Positions 1 through 7,622 of a stretch of 64,000 nucleotides of DNA are shown in pieces; within the stretch, counting starts at the first letter, position 1; each line of letters begins with the position of its first letter. A program made the position numbers and the translations under genes. The DNA is taken from assembly GCF_025558485.1 (NCBI RefSeq), contig NZ_CP102930.1, positions 806,001 to 870,000 of the forward strand, given 5' to 3'. Under the pieces are notes generated by a model. The model did no database searches, was not told the origin of the DNA, and was given only the letters and a program-made list of their open reading frames with translations. The stretch comes from Bdellovibrio bacteriovorus (lineage in GTDB: Bacteria; Bdellovibrionota; Bdellovibrionia; Bdellovibrionales; Bdellovibrionaceae).

Positions 1-398
1 TTTGGCGGCATATAAAGCCCACCCAGAATAACCTTCACCTTCTGCCCCTGTGCATATTCAATGGCCTGTGCCAGATGTTTTTCACTGTCTGCGATCTTCA
101 GGCCACGCAAACCATCATTTGCTCCCAATGCCAGAATCACCGCCTCGGGCTTGGATTTAAAAACCCATTTCATCCGGCTGACTCCGGACGCTGTCGTTGA
201 CCCACTGACCCCCGCATTGATCACAGTCCATTCTTTCTTGCCGGATTCATGCAGCTTCTTTTCCAGCACCGCAGGAAAAGCCGCATCCTTGGCAACGCCA
301 TAGCCTTCGGTCAGCGAATCACCCAGCACGACTAATTTTTTTTGAGCAAATGAAAGAGAACTAAAGGCAAGAATAAGGAGAAATAAAAAAGGTCTCAT
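1..398 (-). CDS. GDSL/SGNH arylesterase-lysophospholipase, TesA-like (3' end outside window)
   Basis: The reverse-strand product begins with a signal peptide (MRPFLFLLILAFSSLSFAQ), so it is exported to the periplasm. Directly after it comes the SGNH block I sequence VVLGDSLTEGYG with the nucleophilic Ser; then an NAGVSGST block II and LGANDGL block III, the pattern of TesA-type multifunctional acyl-CoA thioesterase/arylesterases. The catalytic Asp/His block is cut off by the window edge. The start ATG (396-398) is fixed by the signal peptide but lies inside a terminator-like hairpin (389-417) and has no clear Shine-Dalgarno sequence. Family assignment is firm, the substrate is unknown. Confidence 0.85.
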   Translation of the reverse strand, partial: MRPFLFLLILAFSSLSFAQKKLVVLGDSLTEGYGVAKDAAFPAVLEKKLHESGKKEWTVINAGVSGSTTASGVSRMKWVFKSKPEAVILALGANDGLRGLKIADSEKHLAQAIEYAQGQKVKVILGGLYMPP

Positions 399-417
399 AG
401 GGTTCCTATGAGACCTT
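384..417 (-). terminator. Intrinsic terminator after the RRM gene, overlapping the esterase start
   Basis: On the minus strand, AAGGTCTCATAG pairs perfectly with CTATGAGACCTT (12 bp, loop GAACC) and is followed by TTTTATTT. It lies about 48 bases past the RRM protein stop. The ATG of the next gene sits in the descending arm. Confidence 0.8.
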
Positions 418-464
418 AGTTTTTAAGACAATGACAAGTCCAGCTTCGTCAAAGTATGGGCTAC

Positions 465-809
465 TTAGCGAGGACCACGGTTGCTAAAGCCGCCACCACG
501 AGGGCCGCCAGCGCCACGACCGCCACCGAAACCACCACGACGAGGACCACCCTCGCGAGGAGCTTGTGGACGAGCCTCAGACACATTGATAGCACGGCCA
601 TTCAATTCAATGCCGTTGCCTTTTTCAATCGCCTGATCAGCAGCAGAGTCTTCGGCCATCTCTACAAAGCCAAAGCCTTTAGAGCGACCTGTTTCTCTGT
701 CCATGATAACCTTTGCTGAATCCACCGCACCGAACTGTGCGAAGTGCTGATGAAGTGCCTCATCGTCGATGGAATAAGGCAAATTGCCTACATAAAGTTT
801 CTTAGCCAC
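465..809 (-). CDS. RRM-domain RNA-binding protein with Gly/Arg-rich tail
   Basis: A 114-residue protein with a single RNA recognition motif: RNP2 is LYVGNL (residues 5-10) and RNP1 is KGFGFVEM (about 44-51). The C-terminal 25-30 residues are an RGG-type Gly/Arg-rich tail. This is the layout of bacterial and cyanobacterial Rbp proteins, which bind single-stranded RNA and are often cold- or stress-regulated. The start is GTG (807-809), placed by the AGGAGG at 816-821 on the reverse strand. A hairpin at 832-862 lies in the presumed leader. A strong terminator follows. The RNA target cannot be told from sequence. Confidence 0.93.
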   Translation of the reverse strand: MAKKLYVGNLPYSIDDEALHQHFAQFGAVDSAKVIMDRETGRSKGFGFVEMAEDSAADQAIEKGNGIELNGRAINVSEARPQAPREGGPRRGGFGGGRGAGGPRGGGFSNRGPR

Positions 810-831
810 AAAGACCTCCTATAATGGTTGG

Positions 832-862
832 GCTGTTATACCCGAGGAAGCCTTCGAACAGC
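832..862 (-). other. Leader hairpin upstream of the RRM gene
   Basis: GCTGTT (832-837) and AACAGC (857-862) form a 6-bp stem; the loop contains the self-complementary GAAG/CTTC. It lies 23 bases upstream of the GTG start of the RRM protein. Function is unknown; a folded leader would fit post-transcriptional control. Confidence 0.35.
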
Positions 863-940
863 ATAAAATCGAGTACACTCACACGGGGACCTTAACTATC
901 AATAACGCTAGCATAGCCCAAAAAACGTGCAAGACCAATT

Positions 941-1426
941 TTATGCGCGCATATTATTAAATTGTAAGGGAACTGGGAAGTTTCCACCCCGCACCAGGCT
1001 GATGCACTCTTGAAGCTCATCAATACTTTTTGACGACACCTTCAGCTTGTCATCCGCGACCTGAGGTTGAACTTTAAGCTTGGAATCTTTAATCAATTTA
1101 ATGATATCTTTCGCAACCTCGCGGTCAATTCCCTGTACCAAAGTGACCTTTTGACGAAGCATTCTTCCGCCGGCTTCTTCAATTTTTTCAAACTTGATCG
1201 CCTTAATATCAATTCCGCGACGATGCAGTTTTGTTTGAAGAATGCTGGCCATGGCACCGACCTTGTAGTCGTCTTCTGCCGTCAGTGTGACTTCTTTTTT
1301 ATCCCACAGAACTTCAGCTTTACTGCCTTTAAAATCATAGCGCGCTTCGATTTCCTTGCGCGCCTGATTGATGGCGTTGTCCACTTCCTGAATGTCGATT
1401 TCAGATACGATATCAAAAGATGGCAT
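941..1426 (-). CDS. yajQ: YajQ family nucleotide-binding protein
   Basis: A 161-residue cytosolic protein starting MPSFDIVSEID, the invariant N-terminus of the YajQ/DUF520 family. It has the conserved NAINQARKEI helix, YDFKGS, and the second-repeat segments TLVQGIDREVAKDI and LKVQPQVADDKLKVSSKS. The length equals the family norm. Members bind nucleotides, and in Xanthomonas a homologue is a cyclic-di-GMP effector; whether this one binds c-di-GMP is inference. It lies 26 bases downstream of slyD on the same strand, so the two are probably cotranscribed. Confidence 0.95.
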   Translation of the reverse strand: MPSFDIVSEIDIQEVDNAINQARKEIEARYDFKGSKAEVLWDKKEVTLTAEDDYKVGAMASILQTKLHRRGIDIKAIKFEKIEEAGGRMLRQKVTLVQGIDREVAKDIIKLIKDSKLKVQPQVADDKLKVSSKSIDELQECISLVRGGNFPVPLQFNNMRA

Positions 1427-1452
1427 AACGTTTTCCTCTATCCAAAAACAAA

Positions 1453-1932
1453 TTAGTGGTGATGACCAGCGTCCCCGTGCAAACCGTGCGGGTGACCATG
1501 TTGAATTTCTTCTGCTGTGGCCTCACGAACCAAAACCATTTCGATAGCAAATTCAAGATCCTGACCAGCCAATGGGTGGTTGCCATCCAGAGTCACTGTT
1601 TCATCAGTGATTTTAGTCACGCGAACGATGTGAGCACCCTGACCCAGTTCCAAACGAAGATGAGCGCCAACTTCCAACTGAGGCAAATGAGCAAGCTCCT
1701 GCTTGGGAACATCCATGAACATGTTGTCTTTCACTTCACCGTAAGCATCTTTTGCGGCAAGCTTAACAGTTTTTTTATCGCCTTCTTTCAGGTCTTTGAT
1801 TTCTTCTTCCAGTTTAGGAATGATCTGGCCCGCACCTTCAAGGAATGGAAGTGGCTGATTCTGTTCAGAAGCGTCCAATACATTGCCGTCAGGCCCTTTT
1901 AGAACGTAATTAAATGCCAAGACTCTTTTCAT
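1453..1932 (-). CDS. slyD: FKBP-type peptidyl-prolyl isomerase, SlyD-like
   Basis: A 159-residue cytosolic prolyl isomerase/chaperone. The N-terminus (FNYVLKGPDGNVLDAS), PLPFLEGAGQIIPKLEEEI and the GDKKTVKLAAKDAYGE segment belong to the FKBP fold, interrupted by the insert-in-flap domain typical of SlyD (about residues 70-125). The tail is His-rich (HGHPHGLHGDAGHHH), as in SlyD proteins that bind nickel. Start ATG has AGGAGG upstream (1937-1942). First gene of the slyD-yajQ pair. Confidence 0.93.
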   Translation of the reverse strand: MKRVLAFNYVLKGPDGNVLDASEQNQPLPFLEGAGQIIPKLEEEIKDLKEGDKKTVKLAAKDAYGEVKDNMFMDVPKQELAHLPQLEVGAHLRLELGQGAHIVRVTKITDETVTLDGNHPLAGQDLEFAIEMVLVREATAEEIQHGHPHGLHGDAGHHH

Positions 1933-2030
1933 TTTAGGCCTCCTATAGCGCTAATGCCCGAGGGTATCCCATTTTGATCCCCCTCAGGCAACCGAAAAGA
2001 CCCAGTTCTTTTGAATATTTAACGAGGAAC

Positions 2031-2060
2031 TTGAAATTGAGACGCAGAGCTAGATATAAT
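2031..2060 (+). promoter_or_regulatory. Sigma-70-like promoter for the HNH-GNAT pair
   Basis: TTGAAA (2031-2036), an 18-base spacer and a perfect TATAAT (2055-2060), ending 54 bases before the HNH start codon. Confidence 0.6.
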
Positions 2061-2114
2061 TATATTTAGGACCGATCTCTGAATGGGATCTGTCCTGCAC
2101 CTGAGGGGGGAAGC

Positions 2115-2648
2115 ATGATGCACGTGTCCTCGCTGAGGTCCTTGTTGCTCAACTCCAGTTACGAGCCCATGAAGGTCGTAAGTTGGCAAAAGGCCTTGGT
2201 ATTGTGGTTTCAGGGTAAAGTAGAAATACTTGAATATCACTCAGCGTTTGCCCGATCGGTCCATCGGAGGTTTCAGCTTCCCAGTGTCTTACGACTGAAA
2301 ACCTATGTAAGACCACGGAGCGCCGGAGCCGTCCGATTCTGCCGGGAAAACGTTTATATCCGCGACAATTACACCTGCCAGTACTGCGGCACCAAACTCG
2401 CCGCCAAACAGCTCACCCTTGATCACGTCGTCCCAGCTTCTCATAACGGCCCCAAAAACTGGACCAATGTTGTTTCCGCCTGCCGGGACTGCAATCAAAG
2501 AAAAGCCAATCGCACCCCGCGCACCGCCAATATGCCTTTACTGAACGAGCCTCGTGCCCCATCATGGCTCCCGACACTGCAACTTGAAATCGGCGAAGAT
2601 CACATACCACCGGATTGGACGCCCTATTTACGACTGAGCACAGGATGA
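2115..2648 (+). CDS. HNH endonuclease family protein
   Basis: A 177-residue protein. The HNH core is in the second half: YTCQYCG (first Cys pair), LDHVVPASHNGPKNWTN (His and Asn of the motif) and CRDCN (second Cys pair), so a zinc-stabilised beta-beta-alpha-metal nuclease domain at about residues 83-135. The N-terminal 70 residues (LLNSSYEPMKVVSWQKALVLW) match the common DUF3553-less HNH family found as single chromosomal genes. It has no restriction partner nearby. Start is ATG after a GGGGGGAAG stretch; its stop overlaps the GNAT start (ATGA). Role probably DNA processing, not established. Confidence 0.85.
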   Translation: MMHVSSLRSLLLNSSYEPMKVVSWQKALVLWFQGKVEILEYHSAFARSVHRRFQLPSVLRLKTYVRPRSAGAVRFCRENVYIRDNYTCQYCGTKLAAKQLTLDHVVPASHNGPKNWTNVVSACRDCNQRKANRTPRTANMPLLNEPRAPSWLPTLQLEIGEDHIPPDWTPYLRLSTG

Positions 2649-3100
2649 CATTCGAACACGAAATCAAATTTATAAAAACCACCGACACCCTTCCGATTCG
2701 CAAACGAGTTTTAAAACCTTTTCTTTCTGAAGAAGAGTGCCTCAATCCCGGTGATGATCTGATCACCACCTATCACTATGGTCTTTTTCACGCCGACAAA
2801 CTGATCTCTGTCGCGACTTTCATCCAGGAGTCACACCCGGCACTCGCCGCGGGCTTTCCTTACCGCCTGCGCGGCATGGCCACGGATGACAATTATCGGG
2901 GGCATGGTATCGGACAAAGACTGGTGCGCTTTGCCGTCGAGGACCTTAAAAAACGCCGCTGTGATCTGGTGTGGTTCAACGCGCGTATCAAGGCCTTTCC
3001 ATTTTATGAAAGACTCGGATTTTCATTCTACGGAGACCTGTTCGACATCAAGGACATCGGCCCCCATAAAGTCATGTACAAGCATCTGATTCCCCGTTAA
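2645..3100 (+). CDS. GNAT family N-acetyltransferase
   Basis: A 151-residue acetyltransferase. Motif A for acetyl-CoA binding reads RGMATDDNYRGHGIGQRLVRFAVE, with the R-G-x-G-x-G/A loop as RGHGIG. The C-terminal FYERLGFSFYGD is the usual motif B strand-helix. I chose ATG 2645 because it overlaps the HNH stop codon in ATGA (translational coupling) and the upstream in-frame extension lies within the HNH coding sequence. Substrate unknown. Confidence 0.85.
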   Translation: MTFEHEIKFIKTTDTLPIRKRVLKPFLSEEECLNPGDDLITTYHYGLFHADKLISVATFIQESHPALAAGFPYRLRGMATDDNYRGHGIGQRLVRFAVEDLKKRRCDLVWFNARIKAFPFYERLGFSFYGDLFDIKDIGPHKVMYKHLIPR

Positions 3101-3110
3101 TCTTCCTGTA

Positions 3111-3139
3111 GGACTTAAACGATCTTAAGTCCGCGTTTT
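3111..3139 (+). terminator. Hairpin with short T-run after the GNAT gene
   Basis: GGACTTAA (3111-3118) pairs perfectly with TTAAGTCC (3125-3132), loop ACGATC, followed by GCGTTTT. It separates the GNAT gene from the deaminase, whose ribosome binding site begins about 10 bases later, so it could also act as an attenuator. Confidence 0.55.
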
Positions 3140-3154
3140 GTCAGGAGGATTCCC

Positions 3155-4798
3155 GTGAATAAGGATGTTCACAACAAGCTGACTTCAGCTCTTACCACTA
3201 TCATCAGCGAAACCAACGGAATCTCTCTTTCCGACACCATTGACCTGCTGATTTCATCGAAACTAAAAAATGAAAACGTCGAAGCCTATCAACTGGTTGT
3301 TGAGTTTCGTGAGTTGTTAAACAGCTTCCAGATCAATCAGGTCACAATCTCCTCTTTACTGAAACATCCGCTGTCTGCGGCCCTGTTTGAGTTTTTCAAA
3401 AATTTCCCGCTGAAATATCACGAGGAACATATTCACCTGACGGGCGCGATCACTGCGGAATTTATTTATCCCCGCCTGAAAAAACTTTTGGAAGGCCCCG
3501 ACAAAGCCATCTATGAACAAAAAATCGCTGAAGTTTATGGCGACAAGGCCCTGCCGATTCGCTCGGTGGAGGATGTGGACCGCCTGATCCGCCTGCAGGA
3601 AAACGAAGGCTTTTCCCGCTATCTGAAAATCCTGTATCTTCCGAAATTGATTTTTATCAATCGCGAGGTTCACAAAGAAGCCGCCTATTCCATGGCCGAA
3701 GAGCTTTATTATAAATTCAATGTCGGTCGTGTGCGTTTGAAGTTTTCCCTGTCGCGTTCCACAGCAAGTTCCTCTGAACAAATTCCCGGTATCGACAATG
3801 TGACTTCAGAAGACGTGGTACTGGGCCTGTATGACGGCTTTAGAGCTTTCCAGGAAAAGCATCCGAATTTTGACTTCATCCTGTCACCGTCCTTCAGAAA
3901 AGAAGCCAATCACTTTGATTCTGAAAAATTTGAAACCCGTCAGGAACATTTCATGGCCCAGATCAATGAGATCGTGGACATGATAGACAAATATCCATTC
4001 CTGGAACGCCACTTGCGCGATGCCGATACCGTCGGTGACGAGCGTGAACTTTACCGCAAGGAGCATTTCAACGAAATGCAATCCGGATTCCGCAAGCTGC
4101 AGTATCGCGGATTCAAAATCCGCTCGCATCACGGTGAAACCTGGCACACTCTGAAAAAAGGTATTCAGGCCGTCGATAATGCCATGAACATCTGGCATAT
4201 CGATACACTGGAACACGGAATCAGTTTGGGAATTAACCCCAACAAATACTTCCACCGCATCTATCAGGACATTCTGGCCAAGAACCAGCAGGGACAGGCC
4301 ATTACGGAAAAAGATCCTTTGTTCCGCGAACTGAATGAACTGGACTGGGGCTTTAACCGTCATGTTCTGGAAAAGCTTCTAAAGGGAACCAAGCTGACAA
4401 CAGAAGAGGACATTCTGTTTGTGAAAGCGAAATTCCACACAGCACGTGAGGTGGAACACTACCAGCACGATGTTCTAAATCGTATGATCCAAAAAGGTGT
4501 CACCCTGGTGTCTCTGCCATCTTCAAACAACAAGCTGACCGGGAAATTTGAAGATTACAAAGACCACCCGTTTTCCTGGTGGGAAAAAAAAGGTGTTCAG
4601 CTGGGCGTCGGCACCGACAATCACGTGACACTGAACACGAACTTCATCTATGAAATGTTAATTCTTCTGTACACGGATGCCGTGAACTTGAAGATCACGA
4701 AACTTTTGATGGTGACGACGGGTGAAACCCGCCGCCCTTATATCAGCCACCTTCTTTGGAAGATGAGAAAGCAACTTGGAAAGACAGCGCAGAAATGA
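3155..4798 (+). CDS. Adenosine deaminase-like amidohydrolase, long form
   Basis: A 547-residue protein, much longer than the usual 330-350 residue adenosine deaminase. All metal and catalytic blocks are present in order: HIHLTGA (zinc His 92 and 94), SHHGET (HxGE with catalytic Glu), LEHGISLG, PSSN and GTDN. The usual tandem Asp pair is Asp488-Asn489 here, so the substrate-binding Asp is changed. The first 90 residues have no recognised domain. Start GTG is set by AGGAGG (3143-3148). It probably deaminates adenosine or a related nucleoside during purine salvage; specificity is uncertain. Its stop overlaps the start of the permease gene. Confidence 0.8.
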   Translation: MNKDVHNKLTSALTTIISETNGISLSDTIDLLISSKLKNENVEAYQLVVEFRELLNSFQINQVTISSLLKHPLSAALFEFFKNFPLKYHEEHIHLTGAITAEFIYPRLKKLLEGPDKAIYEQKIAEVYGDKALPIRSVEDVDRLIRLQENEGFSRYLKILYLPKLIFINREVHKEAAYSMAEELYYKFNVGRVRLKFSLSRSTASSSEQIPGIDNVTSEDVVLGLYDGFRAFQEKHPNFDFILSPSFRKEANHFDSEKFETRQEHFMAQINEIVDMIDKYPFLERHLRDADTVGDERELYRKEHFNEMQSGFRKLQYRGFKIRSHHGETWHTLKKGIQAVDNAMNIWHIDTLEHGISLGINPNKYFHRIYQDILAKNQQGQAITEKDPLFRELNELDWGFNRHVLEKLLKGTKLTTEEDILFVKAKFHTAREVEHYQHDVLNRMIQKGVTLVSLPSSNNKLTGKFEDYKDHPFSWWEKKGVQLGVGTDNHVTLNTNFIYEMLILLYTDAVNLKITKLLMVTTGETRRPYISHLLWKMRKQLGKTAQK

Positions 4799-6138
4799 CA
4801 ACTGTTAAAAAATCACGACGTCTGAGCTGGATGGATACCATCCGCTCTTTGGCCCGCCCTAAAGTTTCCATCATGCTGGCTCTGGGCTTTTCTTCAGGAC
4901 TTCCTTTCATGTTGGTCGGAAACACCTTGGGATACTGGCTGCGCGAAAGTGGTATTGCCTTAGCCACTATTGGTTTTCTTTCCTGGGTGGGCCTGGCCTA
5001 CTCCTTAAAGTTCCTGTGGGCTCCGCTGATTGATAAAATGGATGCTCCGCTGGTCGGTGCCTGGCTGGGGCGACGTCGTGGCTGGATGATCATTTCACAA
5101 GTTCTTGTGGGACTGTGCTTACTGGGTATGTCTTATGTGAAACCTGAAGGCGGGCTGATGCTCTTTACTTTGCTGGCGGCTGTGGCTGCTTTTGCCTCTG
5201 CCACTCAGGACATCGTCGTGGATGCGTGGAGGATCGAGGTTTCTGATGCCAGCGAAGACATGGCGCTTTTGTCGTCGTCCTATCAGTTAGGGTATCGCGC
5301 TTCCCTGCTGGTCACCGACGCTTTGATTCTGATCTTAGCAGGATCTATCGGCTGGGCGATTTCTTATTCTGCAATGGGTGCTCTGATGGCAGTCGGTATT
5401 GTGGCAACACTGTTCGCTACAGAACCCAAACGCGGTCCTGCTGTTGCTGATGTGGCACCGCTATGGACTGGCCGGGGTTTATTTGATGCCGTGGCTGGCC
5501 CTTTTATTTCCTTCTTCAAACAGCACGGTCGCCGGGCCTTGCTTATTTTGGCAGCGGTCTGCCTGTATCGTCTTTCTGATTTCGTCATGGGACCGATGGC
5601 AAATCCATTCTATGCAGATCTGGGACTGACCAAAGAAACCGTGGGTGCGGTTCGCGGCTCCATCGGTTTGATTGCCTCAGTGGTGGGTGTGGCTGCGGCG
5701 GGCCTGACGGCCGTCCGCTTTGGATTTATCTCGACACTTTTAATTGGTGCAGTGATTGGTCCGGCATCCAATATAGGTTTCTCTGTTCTTGCAATGGTAG
5801 GTCCCAGCACGGAAGTATTCACAGGCGCCATGATCGTGGATAACTTTGCCACAGGCTTTGCCGGAACGGCCTTGGTTGGCTACATGTCCAGCCTGACTAC
5901 TCTGGGATATACAGCCACCCAGTATGCTCTGCTAAGTTCTTTCTATGCTCTGTTAGGAAAAGTCCTTAAGGGATTCTCTGGGCTCGTCGTGCAAAAACTT
6001 TCCGAAACACATGCCTTGATGGAATCTTATGCGATCTTCTTCCTGGGAACGGCGCTGATCGGAGTTCCGGCTCTGCTGCTTTGTATTCTGCTGGTCCGAA
6101 GTAACACCAAGCTGCCCAAGACTTCAAAGTCCCAATAA
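4795..6138 (+). CDS. AmpG-like MFS permease
   Basis: A 447-residue inner-membrane protein with about 12 hydrophobic segments. GFSSGLPFMLVGNTLGYWLRESG, the LKFLWAPLIDKMD segment, GRRRGWM and ASATQDIVVDAWRIE are hallmarks of the AmpG/PAT family, which imports GlcNAc-anhydroMurNAc peptides during cell-wall recycling. The ATG at 4795 overlaps the deaminase stop in ATGA, so the two genes are translationally coupled. Muropeptide as substrate is inferred from family; the partner gene would also fit a nucleoside-linked cargo. Confidence 0.85.
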   Translation: MTTVKKSRRLSWMDTIRSLARPKVSIMLALGFSSGLPFMLVGNTLGYWLRESGIALATIGFLSWVGLAYSLKFLWAPLIDKMDAPLVGAWLGRRRGWMIISQVLVGLCLLGMSYVKPEGGLMLFTLLAAVAAFASATQDIVVDAWRIEVSDASEDMALLSSSYQLGYRASLLVTDALILILAGSIGWAISYSAMGALMAVGIVATLFATEPKRGPAVADVAPLWTGRGLFDAVAGPFISFFKQHGRRALLILAAVCLYRLSDFVMGPMANPFYADLGLTKETVGAVRGSIGLIASVVGVAAAGLTAVRFGFISTLLIGAVIGPASNIGFSVLAMVGPSTEVFTGAMIVDNFATGFAGTALVGYMSSLTTLGYTATQYALLSSFYALLGKVLKGFSGLVVQKLSETHALMESYAIFFLGTALIGVPALLLCILLVRSNTKLPKTSKSQ

Positions 6139-6173
6139 GCAAGTCAAACGACAAAGACATAGATTCCAAATCA

Positions 6174-6204
6174 CCACAGTGTTGTTTTTCCGACAACACT
6201 ATGG
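6174..6204. repeat. Long intergenic inverted repeat upstream of ndh
   Basis: AGTGTTGT (6178-6185) and ACAACACT (6193-6200) pair perfectly around TTTTCCG; CCA/TGG extends the arms with one mismatch. No T-run follows on either strand, so it is more likely an operator or RNA structure than a terminator. Confidence 0.5.
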
Positions 6205-6303
6205 GACGGCAATACTTCAAAGCCCAGTTTATTTCGCAGATAGATAAAGGTCTTTCTATTTCTCTCTGTGAAGGAAGGTGCTAAGGTGGGCTCAGAGGTA
6301 TAT

Positions 6304-7578
6304 ATGCCAACTAAAAAAGTCGTCATCGTCGGTGGTGGTTTTGCAGGTCTTAAGGCAGCGCGTGCGCTCGGCAACAACAAAGATGTCTCTGTGACATTGA
6401 TTGACCGACGCAACTATCATCTGTTTCAGCCTTTACTCTATCAAGTGGCAACCGCCGGACTTTCACCTGCGGAAATCTCCGGCCCTATTCGCGGCATTCT
6501 TTCCAAATATCAGAACATCTCGGTGTTTTTAGATAATCTTGAATCGGTGGATTTGCAGAATAAAAAAATCCATGTTCCCGGTCGCGATATCAACTACGAC
6601 TATCTGATTCTGGCTTGCGGAGCCAAACACAGCTATTTTGCTCACCCTGAGTGGGAAGAAAATGCACCGGGTTTAAAAACACTGGAACAAGCCACAGAAA
6701 TTCGTCGTCGTGTTTTAATGGCCTTTGAACTTGCCGAAAAAGAAACTGATCCTGAACGACAAAAGCAGCAACTCAGCTTCGTGATCGTCGGCGCTGGCCC
6801 CACAGGAGTTGAACTGGCCGGGACCATTGCTGAAATCAGTCGTCATACGTTGACCCAGGATTTCCGTCATATTGACCCCTCTCGTACGCGTGTCATTCTG
6901 ATTGAAGCAGGTCCGCGCATTCTGGCCGCTTTCCATTCCGATCTGTCCCGCAAAGCGGCTCGTGATCTGGAAGACTTGGGCGTGCAAATTTGGACAAACA
7001 CCCGTGTCACTGATGTGCGTGCGGATTCCGTCGTTCTGGGCGATGAGGTGATCAAGGCCTCCACTATTTTGTGGGCCGCCGGAGTTCAACCTTCAAGCAT
7101 CAACAAAACTTTAAACGTGCCACTGGATCGTGCCGGTCGCGTGATCATCGAAAAAGATTTAAGCCTGAAAGATCACCCGGAAGTTTTTGTTCTGGGCGAT
7201 CAGGCGTGTTTCCTCACAGAGGACGGCAAATCCTTGCCTGGCCTTGCGTCCGTAGCCATGCAACAAGGCGTGCATGCAGCGAATGTCATTCTGAATGAAA
7301 TTGCCGGAAAGTCGCGGACCGAGTTCAAGTATCTCGACAAGGGACAGATGGCAACGATCGGCCGCCGAAAAGCCATCGCGCAAATTCATAACCTGAAATT
7401 CAGTGGTTTTTTTGCGTGGTTATTATGGCTCTTTATCCACGTTTACTATCTTATTGGCTTTAAGAATAAAATCTTCGTAATCTGGCAGTGGGCTTATGCT
7501 TATTTCACCTTCAAACGTGGCGCGCGTTTGATCGTCGATAAAGAATGGAGATCAAAACCCAAGCCGCCTGTTTCGTAA
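6304..7578 (+). CDS. ndh: Type II NADH:quinone oxidoreductase
   Basis: A 424-residue flavoprotein. FAD-binding Rossmann motif VVIVGGGFAGLKAARAL at residues 5-21, NADH-binding motif FVIVGAGPTGVELAGTIAE at about 163-181, and the late FAD motif VFVLGDQA. QPLLYQVATAGLSP is the conserved NDH-2 quinone-site signature. The C-terminus (AWLLWLFIHVYYLIGF) holds the amphipathic/hydrophobic membrane anchor. It passes electrons from NADH to quinone without pumping protons. I chose ATG 6304 because AGAGG lies five bases upstream and the fold starts at once; a GTG at 6268 lacks a ribosome binding site. Confidence 0.95.
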   Translation: MPTKKVVIVGGGFAGLKAARALGNNKDVSVTLIDRRNYHLFQPLLYQVATAGLSPAEISGPIRGILSKYQNISVFLDNLESVDLQNKKIHVPGRDINYDYLILACGAKHSYFAHPEWEENAPGLKTLEQATEIRRRVLMAFELAEKETDPERQKQQLSFVIVGAGPTGVELAGTIAEISRHTLTQDFRHIDPSRTRVILIEAGPRILAAFHSDLSRKAARDLEDLGVQIWTNTRVTDVRADSVVLGDEVIKASTILWAAGVQPSSINKTLNVPLDRAGRVIIEKDLSLKDHPEVFVLGDQACFLTEDGKSLPGLASVAMQQGVHAANVILNEIAGKSRTEFKYLDKGQMATIGRRKAIAQIHNLKFSGFFAWLLWLFIHVYYLIGFKNKIFVIWQWAYAYFTFKRGARLIVDKEWRSKPKPPVS

Positions 7579-7622
7579 CACTGGATCTGTTCAAGCCTTG
7601 GGGCGATCTCTAGCCTCAAGGC

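Noticed and set aside
6174-6204. Intrinsic terminator of the AmpG-like gene
   Set aside because: The hairpin has no T-run on the plus strand; kept only as a repeat.
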